From: Styela clava
Taxonomy: Eukaryota > Chordata > Ascidiacea > Stolidobranchia > Styelidae
Assembly: GCF_964204865.1 (NCBI RefSeq)
Contig: NC_135263.1
Coordinates: forward strand, 3,970,501-4,034,500
Length of the DNA stretch: 64,000 nucleotides
Reading direction: 5' to 3'
Shown: one piece after another, positions 35,503 to 47,600 of the stretch
Layout: the number at the start of each line of letters is the position of its first letter
How positions within the stretch are numbered: the stretch's first letter is position 1
Notes under the pieces: generated by a model
Seen by the model: the letters and a program-made list of their open reading frames with translations, nothing else
The model's database searches: none
Told to the model about the DNA's origin: nothing
Made by a program: the position numbers and the translations under genes

Positions 35503-35612
35503 GTAGTACCTACTACCAGCCATATTTTTATTATGTTTGTTCCCGTATTAATTTATTTTCATTGTATATATTTAGCAGTAAAGTAATAGTTATCTGTCAA
35601 GCCGGAAGATTT
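35503..35612 (+). repeat. duplicated 5' block of Death-domain copies, unit 2
   Basis: Second copy of the block at 35059-35168: ccagccatatttttattatg, attaatttattttc, atatatttagcag, then aagccggaagatttg, which resembles the ggcggaagatttgaagatg at the start of the intact gene at 32227. It is not followed by recognisable Death-domain coding sequence, so it is the stump of a further copy. Confidence 0.5.
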
Positions 35613-36195
35613 GTATTATCAACAGGGAGGCTATGCTTGGATTATAACAAATGGATGTACATGTCTGGGAATTTTATTTATTTTAACATTCGTCCTTTTG
35701 CAGTGGAACCTTTGAATGACCTTTTAACCTTGACTAAGCGGAACAATATCATGGCATGGTATTGTAAATATAATCAGTAGCCTGTGTATGTGACTGGTTC
35801 TGCTTTTTCAATAAATCAATATGGGCGAGGTCATTCAAATGGTGATTGGCACCATGTAAATCTACTGCACTTGCCATCTACATAGCAGCACAACATTCCT
35901 TTACAAAAGGGCCATTCAAATAGAAATCCTATATATTAGTTCCTATTCCAAACCTGCAGTCCATATCTAGCCAAATAGTCATCAAAAGAGGTTAGCTATT
36001 TGGTTATTGATTGGAATGAAACCGGGTATTCATTTCTCTTTCCAACTTGCTGTCTATTATAGTCTGGTACTAGTCCCTCTCTATGGAAGTGGCTTTTTAA
36101 ATGATGAGTGGAATAATATGTCCTTCCCCTATTTCTAACCTGTTCATATTGTCCAATATACCACCATGAAACGGGCCAATTGGGACCATAATATC

Positions 36196-36341
36196 CAGTG
36201 GTCTGTTCCATCACAGAAGTCATATTTTTCGGCCGGTTCTGTGATATATTTTTTTAGTAATGCTAACCGGTTTGCTGATCTCATAAAATTCCGCGAGACG
36301 GTTCTATAGAACCGGTGCGAACCGGCTGAATCCCACCACTG
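36196..36341. mobile_element. short hAT-like MITE, 146 bp
   Basis: Ends are cagtggtctgttcca and ctgaatcccaccactg. The subterminal ccggttctgtg and cggttctatagaaccggtg, rich in ccggtt, are typical of a widespread family of very short hAT MITEs. The flanks ataatatc and gatatatc share the last five bases. Confidence 0.65.
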
Positions 36342-36651
36342 GATATATCCATTCCTACTCTCAAATTTCTGTGTATATGTATATGGCAGTCCAATATAGA
36401 CGAGGCCCATAATCTCCAGCCCAATAGAAAAAGGGGTATTCAAATGGCATTTAGAACCATATATTCACCAGTATTGCAATTTTATATGATTTGTGTAATT
36501 CTGAATCCAATGCCAGTGGACAGTATCTTGTTTGATATTTTGATTCCGTCTTTTGCATGCTTGAGTTTTTTGATACAGCAACGTCAGCAAGTTTTTGTCA
36601 TGCTCGAATCATTTTATCAAATTGATTTGTAAATTCCTCTTCAACAGTATT

Positions 36652-37767
36652 ATGGATTCTTTAATTAGCATTAAAGATTTCCAAGTTCAAGCAAAAAAGC
36701 ATCTTACACAAAATGCAGTTGGGTTCTATAATTCTGGGGGGACAAATGAACAAACGTTACATGAAAATTGTGAAGCATTCAAATCTTGGCGATTTCAACC
36801 CCGAGTTTTAAGAGATGTTTCAAACGTAGACTTGTCTACTTCGGTGTTAGGAAAGACCATAAATTTTCCTATTTGTATTGCACCGACTTCACTTCAAAAA
36901 ATGGCTTCAACAAGAGGAGAAATTGACTCTGCAGAGGCAGCGGGAAAACTCGAAACATTATTTACTTTAAGCTCGATGTCTACTACCAGTATAGAAGAGT
37001 TAGTCTCTGAAGTTCCAAACGGTTTGAAATGGTTTCAACTTTACGTTTTCAAAGATAGAACGGTGACGAAACGATTGGTTGAAAGAGCAAAAAATAATGG
37101 TTTTTCAGCTCTTGTTTTGACTGTTGATTTGTCTGTACTCGGCCTTAGATATGCTGATGTTAGAAATAAATTTTCTCTGCCATCAAATTTATCCCTAAAA
37201 AATTTTGAAATTGAAGCATCTGGAGAAAATTACAAAGTTAGTGGCATTAAAGAATCTGGAATGGCGGAATTTGCTAATAATTTATATGATTCTACTCTCA
37301 GCTGGAAGGATTATGATTGGTTAAAATCAATTTCAAATCTACCAATCATACTCAAAGGAATAATAAGCACAGAAATGGCACTAGAGGCAATAGAACATGG
37401 CGTGGATGGAATCATTGTGTCAAATCATGGAGGCAGGCAATTAGATGGAGTCTCTGCTTCAATAAATATCCTTCCTAATATTGTGAAAATCGTAAACAAT
37501 AAATGTGAAGTATATTTCGACTGTGGGATTAGGAATGGAGGAGAGGTAGCGAAAGCTATTGCACTCGGAGCGAAAGCAGTGTTTATAGGACGTCCTGTGA
37601 TTTGGGGGCTTGCTTGTGGTGGGGTGCATGGAGTCAAAAAAGTTCTAGAAATATTGAGAGATGAATTTGAATTGACGATGAAGCTACTTGGAGTCACCTC
37701 TATACATGAACTTCAAACTGTTCCCAATTTAGTAATCCACGAGTCGAAAATATTTGCAAATCTTTAA
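36652..37767 (+). CDS. 2-hydroxyacid oxidase-like protein, intronless copy 2
   Basis: A 371-residue single-exon paralogue of the HAO1-like gene at 20042. The start is the ATG at 36652; the longer open frame begins only with a TTG. His/Arg of SNHGGRQLDG, the Lys in ILKGI, the Asp in LTVD and the Tyr in FQLYV are kept. Three positions differ: the catalytic Tyr (26 in human HAO1) is Phe25, Trp110 is Met109, and the FMN-phosphate loop reads D-C-G-I-R instead of D-G-G-[VI]-R. Phe at the Tyr position also occurs in vertebrate HAO2, so activity on longer 2-hydroxyacids is possible, but reduced flavin binding is too. It ends in F-A-N-L, not SKL/SRL; catalase uses a K-A-N-L ending as a weak PTS1, so import may be weak. 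A possible 5' UTR splice acceptor (ttcctcttcaacag) lies 4 bases before the ATG. Confidence 0.85.
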   Translation: MDSLISIKDFQVQAKKHLTQNAVGFYNSGGTNEQTLHENCEAFKSWRFQPRVLRDVSNVDLSTSVLGKTINFPICIAPTSLQKMASTRGEIDSAEAAGKLETLFTLSSMSTTSIEELVSEVPNGLKWFQLYVFKDRTVTKRLVERAKNNGFSALVLTVDLSVLGLRYADVRNKFSLPSNLSLKNFEIEASGENYKVSGIKESGMAEFANNLYDSTLSWKDYDWLKSISNLPIILKGIISTEMALEAIEHGVDGIIVSNHGGRQLDGVSASINILPNIVKIVNNKCEVYFDCGIRNGGEVAKAIALGAKAVFIGRPVIWGLACGGVHGVKKVLEILRDEFELTMKLLGVTSIHELQTVPNLVIHESKIFANL

Positions 37768-38500
37768 AATTGCATTTTAACATATCTTTATTGAAAATCA
37801 TTGAAGTGTGACTGGTCAGAATATTTTGGTTTCTGACTATGCATGCTAAATCATTGAAGTGTGACTGGTTGTAATAATTTTGTTTTCTAACTAGACGGGC
37901 CAAATCATTGGAGTTTGACTGGTCCAAATATGTAGCCTACACAACACTCATAACCTGATGTTGAATGCAGGGTTTAAATGATATTCTCTGTATCTCAGTG
38001 ACTTCATTGTGAATATATTGAATCCGTTAGGCTGGCAAAGCACTTAAAGATAATTGGGAAGCTTGGCAGAACGTGAAATGTTCATTACATTATCCATTTT
38101 AATCTGGAATAAGTTAAAAATATTTTCATTTAAATTGTCATTTGGACAGCTGATAAGCAAACTCAAATCAGTAATCATACTAATCAGTAGTTACCTTTTC
38201 TACCATCCTGAGAATGCACTTTGTACGAAATAATATAGAAAATCGTGTAACTGGCTCTTTTGATAACTGTAGAAAATCAAAGCATGTACATTATTACAAA
38301 ATTCATCCTCAATCTATAATTATTTAAGACATTTTTCTGAATATGTTCTGAGCAGGAAGACCTTTATATTTAATCTTCACTCACTTTTACATCTTTAAAG
38401 TAATTTTTTTTTTTTAATCTTACATGTGAAAATCCAACTGTTAATAATAATTTAAAATGCAATTCATAATGCTTATGCAAAGTAATCAAAAATTAATGAG
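37768..38500. other. between oxidase copy 2 and PIGU
   Basis: Just after the stop, a segment like atcattgaagtgtgactggt occurs three times at about 37798-37923 (roughly 50-60 base spacing), a short local tandem repeat. The rest should contain the 3' end of the oxidase and the PIGU promoter; no specific site is recognised. Confidence 0.45.
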
Positions 38501-38505
38501 AATTT

Positions 38506-38519
38506 GTATTTTTTTCAGC
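38506..38519 (+). promoter_or_regulatory. unpaired 3' splice acceptor in PIGU 5' UTR
   Basis: A run of tttttttcag ends at 38519, about 87 bases before the proposed first PIGU coding bases. It is a good acceptor, but I see no obvious donor upstream. It could take a 5' UTR exon, or a spliced leader by trans-splicing, which tunicates use widely. Both readings are inference. Confidence 0.35.
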
Positions 38520-38605
38520 TAATTCCAGTTAGGCCAACTTGAAAATACCTTAGATAAACTTTATATATCACAAACTTTGTTTCCCAAAGCTGTCAACCGA
38601 TCAAA

Positions 38606-41600
38606 ATGTAAGTAATATTTATATTTACAAGTTCTAGCATTGTTGAGTGTCAGCAACACCGTTCAAATCATGATTCTGACTCCCTCTGTATGGGGTTTCA
38701 TCAGCAGGGGCAATTTCCGGGTCTAGTATAGTTTAGTACCACAAGTACTTTCAGTGGGCGTAGCATAACGATTTTTGCATATGTTATTCCTAATCCCCAC
38801 CTGACTATGCCATCCATAAATTACGTCACTACGACGTCACCATCACGTCATATGGTTTGCAGAAGTATAATTACGATCGCCCAAAATGATATCTGTGTCG
38901 CCGATAACGAACTCGCTGAAGCCGGCGATCTCTCCTATCGTGATCGTTGTGACGAGAAAACGAGAGAAATAGCTTGCTCGATTTCGGGTGATCGCATCCG
39001 CATTCTTTGGTGCGCCTTATTACGCCACTGTAACGTTGAAAAAACGTAATTTTTCGGTGACGTAGTCAGGTGGGGGTTAGGATGGACGGTTCCATTACAT
39101 TTGAACCCACGTACATTTGAACCCATGACAATTGCACCTGTATGCTGTTGCACCTATGGAATTTTTTTTGTTTCACGGATAGTTAAACCCATACTAACCC
39201 TAACCCATGGGTTTTAGCACCCGCATATAGATTGAACCCGTGGATATACGCATGGGTTCAAATGTACATGGGTTCAAATGTACGGTCACCGGATGGACAT
39301 ATGCAAAAATTGCTGAGCCAGGCCAACTAGAAGTGCATGTGGTACTAAACTATACCAGACCCCAATTTCCAGGATGGGAGATGGGGGTCTGAACGCAATT
39401 TTTAAAATGTAAAAAAATGCATTTTTCTGTCTCATACATACCAATTTTTCAGAGCTTGAAACACTTTTTAGATTCTCAAAGACCTCCAGGGCAAGGGTCT
39501 ATCCAGGGAGGAAACACTCCTTTTGAAATAACCACCCAGCTATTATCGTACACAGTCTATCTTGGCAATTAGAATTTTCACAAACCCCCATTCCTGGCTA
39601 CCCTCCTCTGCAGCAGTGCTGGGTGTACGTTATTGCATGTTTCATTTGAGTCGACTTTTCGACTTATATTTTCGAACTTCCGCAGTTGCGAGTCAGAGCC
39701 CGAATAGAAATTTTGAAATTCATGGTGAGATTTCCGATGAACCAAAAAGCATTAGGTAGACTAATCATTCTTCAAAGACCAAAAAAAGGCCTCCGCACAC
39801 CTCAAGTTTTTGTAGGTAAAAATTATTAGTTTTCTGGTTTGTTGGAGCTAAATTTATGTCTTTTTGTCAACAAGGAGTCGAATCTGCGAGCTTGTAATCT
39901 GGTGTAAATTTCCCCCAATGTCATGGCCCTGTCATTGCAGTTTCGAATTTGTGGATAGGTTTGTCAGGGAATTGCTGGACTCACCATCGTGGAGTACCTA
40001 GTATTCTGCGATGACTCGTTTAATTTTTTACCAACTGTTATACAAGGATGAAGATACGCAGTCAATTTTTAAAAATTAATATCGTATTATTCATTCAGGT
40101 TATCGAAAGAAAGCAGCATTCTTATGGGCGTGGCAGTTAGGGCGTGTCTCTTTGCATCTTCGAGCATAGAAAAATGGTTGATTGACAGGCCCGAAGTTTC
40201 AACTCCCCAATCATCATGGACTAGATGTGAGTGGATTATTGTTAAAGTTGTTCAGAAATCAATATTGCTTGAAAATCACCTCATCCAGGGTTTGAATGGC
40301 GATTTTTGGCGCTTCAAAAATGTGTGTACCAATATGGAGGTAGTTAATTTTGTTTGCCTACTTTACATAAAGTTGTGTAAAGGGACTGAAACCTATGGGC
40401 AGGGGGTATATTCACTTCGCTAACACAGACAGTCCCCAAACTCGTAATAGAACTAAAATAAGGGAAATCAGAATGAAATGATGCCCTAATTCTAACCCGG
40501 TATAAACACAATGGGAGTACCAATTTGAACCTGAAGTTTGGCGAATATGTCTCAAATGTCTCAAGAATATGTATAGGTATCACTATACCAGCTCACAGAA
40601 CACTTATCCTTTGCAATATTTAGAAAAAATCTATTTTTTAAATTTTAACGTTCACTGTTTTGTCCTGATTTAGAAATTTTGAAAAGCTGGTTCCTTTCAT
40701 GGCAGTGCTGATGTATAATTCAAATATTCGAATGAAACTGACTTTCCTCTATGGCTCTATGTTCAGTTTTGTTTCTATTTTCATTTTAAATTCTTTTTGT
40801 GCTTTGACTAGGAATGACTAAAGAATTTGATTCAAACAAAATGGTAAATTATACCCATGGAAGGCATTAGTTCTCCATATGATGAAGCTGGTTTATCAGT
40901 TTTCTCTTTCTCATGGGTTGAATATCTGATTCGTATCCTAAGTATTGACTTTTGTTTCAGTGAAAGAAGGAATGGCACTTCATCAATACAACATATCTTT
41001 GTATGACGGGGACTCTTTCCATGATGTGAGTAGCAGTATTAATTGTGCAATATTATTGATACCGTAAATCAAAGCTTGTGCTCACACAGGGGGGGGGGGG
41101 AAGGTAGATAATTTTTTGAGGGCAAGTGAAGCTGATTAAAAATGAAAATATTCGTCAGATTTGATCTTGCTTGTCGTATTTGGATTTTTACGATCCATCC
41201 TTGTATTTTCGATATGTTTTTTGAAAAAAAAATACTTTCGCCATACTATCTGTTATTTGTAGCTTATTGTTAGTTTATTATCTTTGAGGTGGGGCGCGAG
41301 ACTCTAGGATTAAAGAGTTTAAGAACCATCGATTTATATACCAAGTAATTGGCAATTCCACGAATAGGTTTAATATTATGTCTGGCATGCCATCTGATGG
41401 GGGCGGGCCTTATTTTAAATGCATTAACGAAAGCTTCAAGGCTTGGTAATTACCATGGCATTGTGTCTTTGTTACTGCTTTATCTGGTAAAGTGAATGAT
41501 TAATGGCTTCAGGAACGAAGTCCTCGGAGCGTTAAATTGGTAAGAAGTCCAACTCAATCGTTGAGTTGGGTGCCACGAATGTTTATTCCAAATGGGCCAC

Positions 41601-44600
41601 TCTGGGTGACCATATCTGGCAATAAGGGGATAAACCGGATGGCGGACAAGTTTATCGAGTTTCATTACAATAACACTAATGAATAAATTCATTTTATTTT
41701 CAGACACCATTGATGCTCCACTTGTTTCTAAATTTGAAGAAATTTTCTCCACTGTTGTTTCCAATCATATTTGTAGTAAGTTTTAGTTTGTGTGACATTG
41801 TATTCTATTGCTAGGATTGTACCACTTCAGAATTATTTTGTTATTTCGAATTTTTCTAGACACTTCATTTCTAATTTGAAAATTGATCCATTTTGCATTG
41901 ACGCCTTTCCAATTGACTAGTCTAATCTCGGTCATGTCTCATTTATTATAATTATGTGCAATTGCTGGTCGGTTACGACATCCTCCACCATCAAATTCAT
42001 GCATCTGAAACTAATAACTGGCTAACAAATCCCATACCCGACATAGACTGGTAACTTGACGAGATGCCATGGTTCTCTATATGATTAAGCCGTCTTATCT
42101 GCTTTCTAATCCCTCAGGATAAATATGTAAATCCTATCCTAAACACTTCAAGTCTACTGTCATTCATTTTTTATTGGCATATATAGTGAGCCAGTGCTCT
42201 TCCATATAGTTCTTATTATTGCATTAGTTTTTACTTGCAATTATGATATATCTTCTATCTGTAAATATTCCTTGAAAGGACGATAACATATTGATAACAT
42301 ATTTTTCTTATTTTTAGCTTGCTGATGTTGTGGCTGCTTTGAGTCTATTTTCTTTCACCAAACTCTACTCGGAGAATGAGGTGAGTGGTTTACGTCCAAT
42401 GTTAGTGTTTAGGAGTGTAAGTGTTGAAGTCGTTGTGGCATTTTCAAACTATCCAACTGGTTAGAAATCATAATGGCTACAGCTCCGAAGCTTCATTTTT
42501 ACCACAGAGCTGCACATCAAGATTTTAGGACTGATACGGGAAAACTGCGGTCCGTGGGGAAAATCCGGCTCGTTGTGCGATTCAATCTGGCTTGCCTGAT
42601 AAATTTCTTCTTTCAACCAAATCTACATGCACTACGTAGATGTTGTTATTGAAATCTGAATTTGTTGAGATTGTAATTAAATTTAGTTTTGGCATGAAGT
42701 ATATTGTTTTCGACTTTCGGTATGGTAACACTGTAAATAAAATTTTAGTCATAAAATGTAACTTTAAGTCACACTTACATGGCCCGCCAGTCTAGGTAGG
42801 TAGGCACAGTTTTTGGCTCATTGTTCAAAAACATTGCCCACCCCTGTTTTAGAATGATATGTGGATTGATTCTATATTTCCCATTCCTGCAATTTTCAGA
42901 TATCAGAACAGCAGAAAAACAAATCCAAATTTGCGAAAGATTCCGACAGAATAATGATCAAAGAAAACAGAGCAGAGTGGATTCCTGATCTAATCTGCAT
43001 GTTGTAAGTTGAATACTTTAGACCAGTGGTCTGCAAACTTCATGTACTACTGGGCCAATTATGCCCATTGGCGGTAGCATGCGGTTACATTAATTTCATC
43101 CCATAAACTTACAATTGTGACGCGCCTGCAACTGCTGTTTCTGTGTTAATTACAACTGGCGGTAAGCACGTTTGCTAGTAAACTGACATGTGCTTCCTCT
43201 ACTTCTACAAAATAAATGCCGTAAAACAGCCATTGTTACAGCAAACATCCGCAGATAATAAATTTACGAGCAATTATCGGTTCCATGCATTGAAAATGAG
43301 GTTGTTCGGGGGCCACAAAAAATTTGCTTGAGGGTGGCATTTGGCCCTCGGTCCACAGTTTGCCGATCCCTGCTTTAGGCGTTTAGTTTGAATTGAATTC
43401 AGAATTATTTCTTCTGGAAACGAAATCTCTTTTGTCAAAAGATCTAGGCTGAGCTGTCAAATTATATGTTAGCTCTGGATTCCAAAGCTGACTCGTTTCA
43501 GCTCAATGTCACATTTACCTCGGGGTACTATCCTTCAAGTCCGCTAGCTGTTCATAAGGACTACTGAAATAGGTTTAGTCAAGAATTAAACGAGAATATT
43601 GGTCGGAGACCGAAGACTTATCGATCGAAATTGCGGTTTCGATTCATGACTCCATAGTGACACCTTGTGTCCCATCACTAATTAATTAATAACTCGCTAA
43701 TTATATGACATAATTCATCCAAAATCAATAGGCTTCTGGTCCGACATATAATGAATGCACATGCAAAATCTGGAGCAGATTCAATCTCGCTTTCGTGAGA
43801 TATCGTGTGCATCTAACAGACATACAGACGGGCAAATACCTATCAACATACTTACCGCTTGAAATTGATAAGTAAAAAGTCACAGTGTATGGTTTTTCTG
43901 CACGGTTTATCATCTCCAATGAAATTTTGGTACTTTCGTAATGTGTGTACCAGGTTGGGGTTAGGCCATAATTTTATTCCAATTTTCCTTATTTTAGTTC
44001 CGATTTTTCTTATTTCTGTGACAAAATTCAACGCATTTGGAATATTCAGAATTGAATTAATTCTAGGCCGAATTATTGAACTGTTCGAATAATAACGGCC
44101 ATTTGTGAGGGTTCTAGGACAATCTAGGAACCAGGGTAGCCTCAAGTGTTCTCAATCTCTACCCTTCTTGAGATAGATTGAGCAGTAAAAGGACCATGCT
44201 TTAACTGCTAAAAATTCAATGATTTATGCTATATTTCGCACACTTTTTGTTTTTGCTAAATTCTGAGTGATATTGGTCACTGGTCAAAGAACGTTGAATT
44301 TGTTACAGTGGGTTGCATCAAAGGTTACCTTTCATCATTCAAGATGAAGGTTAAAAAACGCATAGTAAAAATGTGTGTTTTGGAAACAATTTTTACTATA
44401 TTTTTCCACTTTCAGATACATGTTCAATCCGTTCCTGATTGCCTCCTGCATTGCAAAATCAACAACGGTTTTCAATAATTTATTCCTCTGTCAACTCTTC
44501 TATCACACTGTAAAAGGTACCGGTAATTATTTCTGTGTACAACATTCTCACTCTGAGCAAGCTACTAATTTTGAAAGGGCCTTAGGCTTTCAGTTCAGCA

Positions 44601-47600
44601 TTGCATATTTGCATTATCAATTTATTATTCTACGAATCCATGGGTACGGATAGTGTGGCGAATATGGCCCTTGGTCATGCCACCATTGCATAATCATAAA
44701 ATAATATGGTTCCCTTTCTGAATATTCATTATTTAGATCGCCATGACTCTTATTGTGCCTGCATTGAGCATAATAACGTCATATTTTAGATATTTATGGT
44801 GTCCTCATGGAATTTTACTTCAATCCTATCCCAGAATTTCAAACTATGTGATATTTTGTTCTGTTTCAGGCAATGCAGTCCAATCAACACTGTTCTTAGC
44901 TTTGACAACTTATCAAACTTTTTATCCCGTTCAGCTGCTGGCTCCTGTCATCATGCATTTTCATTTGGTAAGACTTGTTTTTATGAAATTTTTTACATCC
45001 TAATAGGTTCTTGTATAAGCAGCCACTGATAAGAAAGGAGATATTAGTTTTACGGTAATTAGACTGAGGTCTTTCCGTTTGTCTACCCAATTTGTTACAA
45101 CTTGGAGGGAGTGGTGGGTATGGGGCGAATCTAAAACTGCGACAATAGGTGCATCGCTTCAACTGTTAGACCATTGAGGTAACTGTGTTTTGTATCTAAT
45201 ATCAAAGTGTGTAAAATCGATTGACATGTTTAATAATTTGAATACAAAAAAATGAATTTATCCATATAAATTGTGTCTTGTTTAGTTGTTTGTAATTTTT
45301 TTTATCCAAAATATTTTTTTTGTTGCTTTTTCATTTTGCTTCATTTGTATTTCGTCCTAGAAGTTCTATGTTTCATGTCATTTTGTTATTTCAATCACTG
45401 CGTGGCAATGATAGGTCATCGTACGATATTTGTATTATTGTAATGATTGTAAAATACAGTTAAATACATATAAAAAATATTTTGTATTCAGAAATCATCC
45501 TCTCATATCTATGCAACATCGATGAAAATTACTCTACTTTTCACTGTATGGAGTTTGATATTGTTTGGAGCATCTTGTATTGAATCATGGGATTCTGCAT
45601 TTGCTACTGTGAAATTCATGTACGTTTTTTGTAATTTTTATAGAGTGTGATGAACCTAATACAGAAAGAAACAAACACTAGGCTTTTATTAGCTCAAACG
45701 TCGACTAAGAGTCTTAAAGCAGCACAAACCGAAAAATGACTTTCAAACCAAAACACCATGCTAAAAAAGGACGAACAGTATACAGCAGGGTCAAATGTTG
45801 TGGCTGTTTTAGGCGTTGCTATACCACATAGAGTGTTCTGCAGAGCTGTGGGATCGAGTCTCAAGTCAGGGACCTTTACAAGTTATCCCACCCTACGAAT
45901 ATCACTAACTCTTTTATTTTCATTTTTTGTTCCATACAGACAAATACCTATCAACATACTTACCGATCTTAAGATCGATAAGTAATGAGGGCTTCATCAC
46001 AAATGAAACCTTTGCATATATATTCGGAGTGTTTTTTATCTATAGCCCTGTCCATAACAAAGTTTGTGAACCATATTTTTATCATTTTATTTGACAATTT
46101 CAGAGTCACTGTACCAGATTTGACACCGAACGTCGGAGTGTTCTGGTATTTTTTCACGGAAGTCTTCGATCATTTCCACACATTCTTTCTCAGTGTTTTT
46201 CAACTCAATGTCTTGATATTCAGTTTGCCTTTGACAATCAAGCTAAGGTGAGTTATATTGAGATGTGATAAGTTTGTTCCTTAATATTTGTACGGAGTTG
46301 GCCGAAATTCAGGTGATCCTGTTATGTATAAGTTACTTTAACAATGCATCACGGTCAATATGAATATATAGGGTGTCCATAAAGTCCTAAAATTTTCAAA
46401 ATTGCGAGGGCCGAGGGGAGTTTATCGATACCATATACAGGGAGTCTTCAGGTTACGACGGTCGCGACTTACGTTGTTTCGAGGTTACGAACGCACTCCA
46501 TGACGCTGTTTTGACGTTAGGAACGCGCACTCCATAAAAAATATAAAAGATAATACTGTACTGTACAGTATTTGCTTTTATTCATGTGATATGGAATTGT
46601 TTTCTGTTTTTTTAATAAAGTACTTTTTTTGCATTATTTGTACATTTCATTACAGTATGATATGTATAGAGTAATTTATGTACTGTACAGTATAATGTTC
46701 AGACTTACACTAAAATCCGGGTTACACCGCGTCTCGAGAACGGAACAACGTCGTAAGTCGAGGACTCCCTGTATTGTTTTTCCCCTCACAGATGTATTAA
46801 ATGAACTAAAATACTTGAAACATTTACTGATTGAAAAACAACAAACCTAGTTGAGATATATTGAGAACCGACTTCGTAACAAAATTGAAAATGGAAAGCA
46901 AGGGTCGGCAACCTACGGCCTGCAGGCCGGATCTGGCCCATGGAGTAATATAATCTGGCCGGTGACGCTACACTAAATTAAAGTAACAAAACAGCTGTTT
47001 CGACGAATATATTCTTTATGTAACATAATTTATTGTAAGGCATGTGTAGACTAAATTATATTATAACCTAACAAGAATATAATTTACAATTACTAGTTCA
47101 ATGAGCCTATAATTTAATTATAATGAGACAAAAGGTAACAAAACCGACCCCTGTTTTAAAGGGACTTTGTTGACACCTTGTATGAATTCTGTATTTGTTA
47201 ATCAGAGGGAGTTAATCAGATGTATTAAATTAAGAGGCATTGTCTACTTAATTTGATACATCTGGTTTTCATGATCCTTGGCTCTCCTTCCAAAACTCAA
47301 CTCCCATGCTGTTCCATAAAATACCTGGTTTTGCCTTTAATGCATTTCCATCCATGACCCCTTTTTTGAAATGTTAATAAAGAAAAATCGAGAATATCGG
47401 TCAGAGACCGAAGACTTATCGATCGAAATTTAGGCATCCCCCAAAACAGCACTCTTACTCCATAGTGACACCTTGTGTCCCATCACTAATTAATTAATAC
47501 CTCGCTAATTATACGACATAATTCGCCCAAAATCAATAGGCTTCTGGTTCAAGATATGATTAATGCACATGCAAAATCTGGAGCAGATTCAACCTCGCCT

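Larger units (their letters stand above)
46369..47180. mobile_element. mariner-like MITE split by two later insertions
   Basis: Ends are tagggtgtccataaagtcc and gggactttgttgacaccttg, flanked by TA. Without its two inserts it matches the intact 191-bp copy at 51612-51802: tttatcgata, the cctcacag.tgtattaaa stretch, attgaaaa..caacaaacc and gagaaccgacttc are shared in order. Inserts are at 46438-46771 and 46899-47153. Located in a PIGU intron. Confidence 0.88.

Noticed and set aside
36595..36651. N-terminal extension of oxidase copy 2
   Set aside because: The longer frame begins with TTG and adds residues absent from the family; the ATG at 36652 gives the normal N-terminus.
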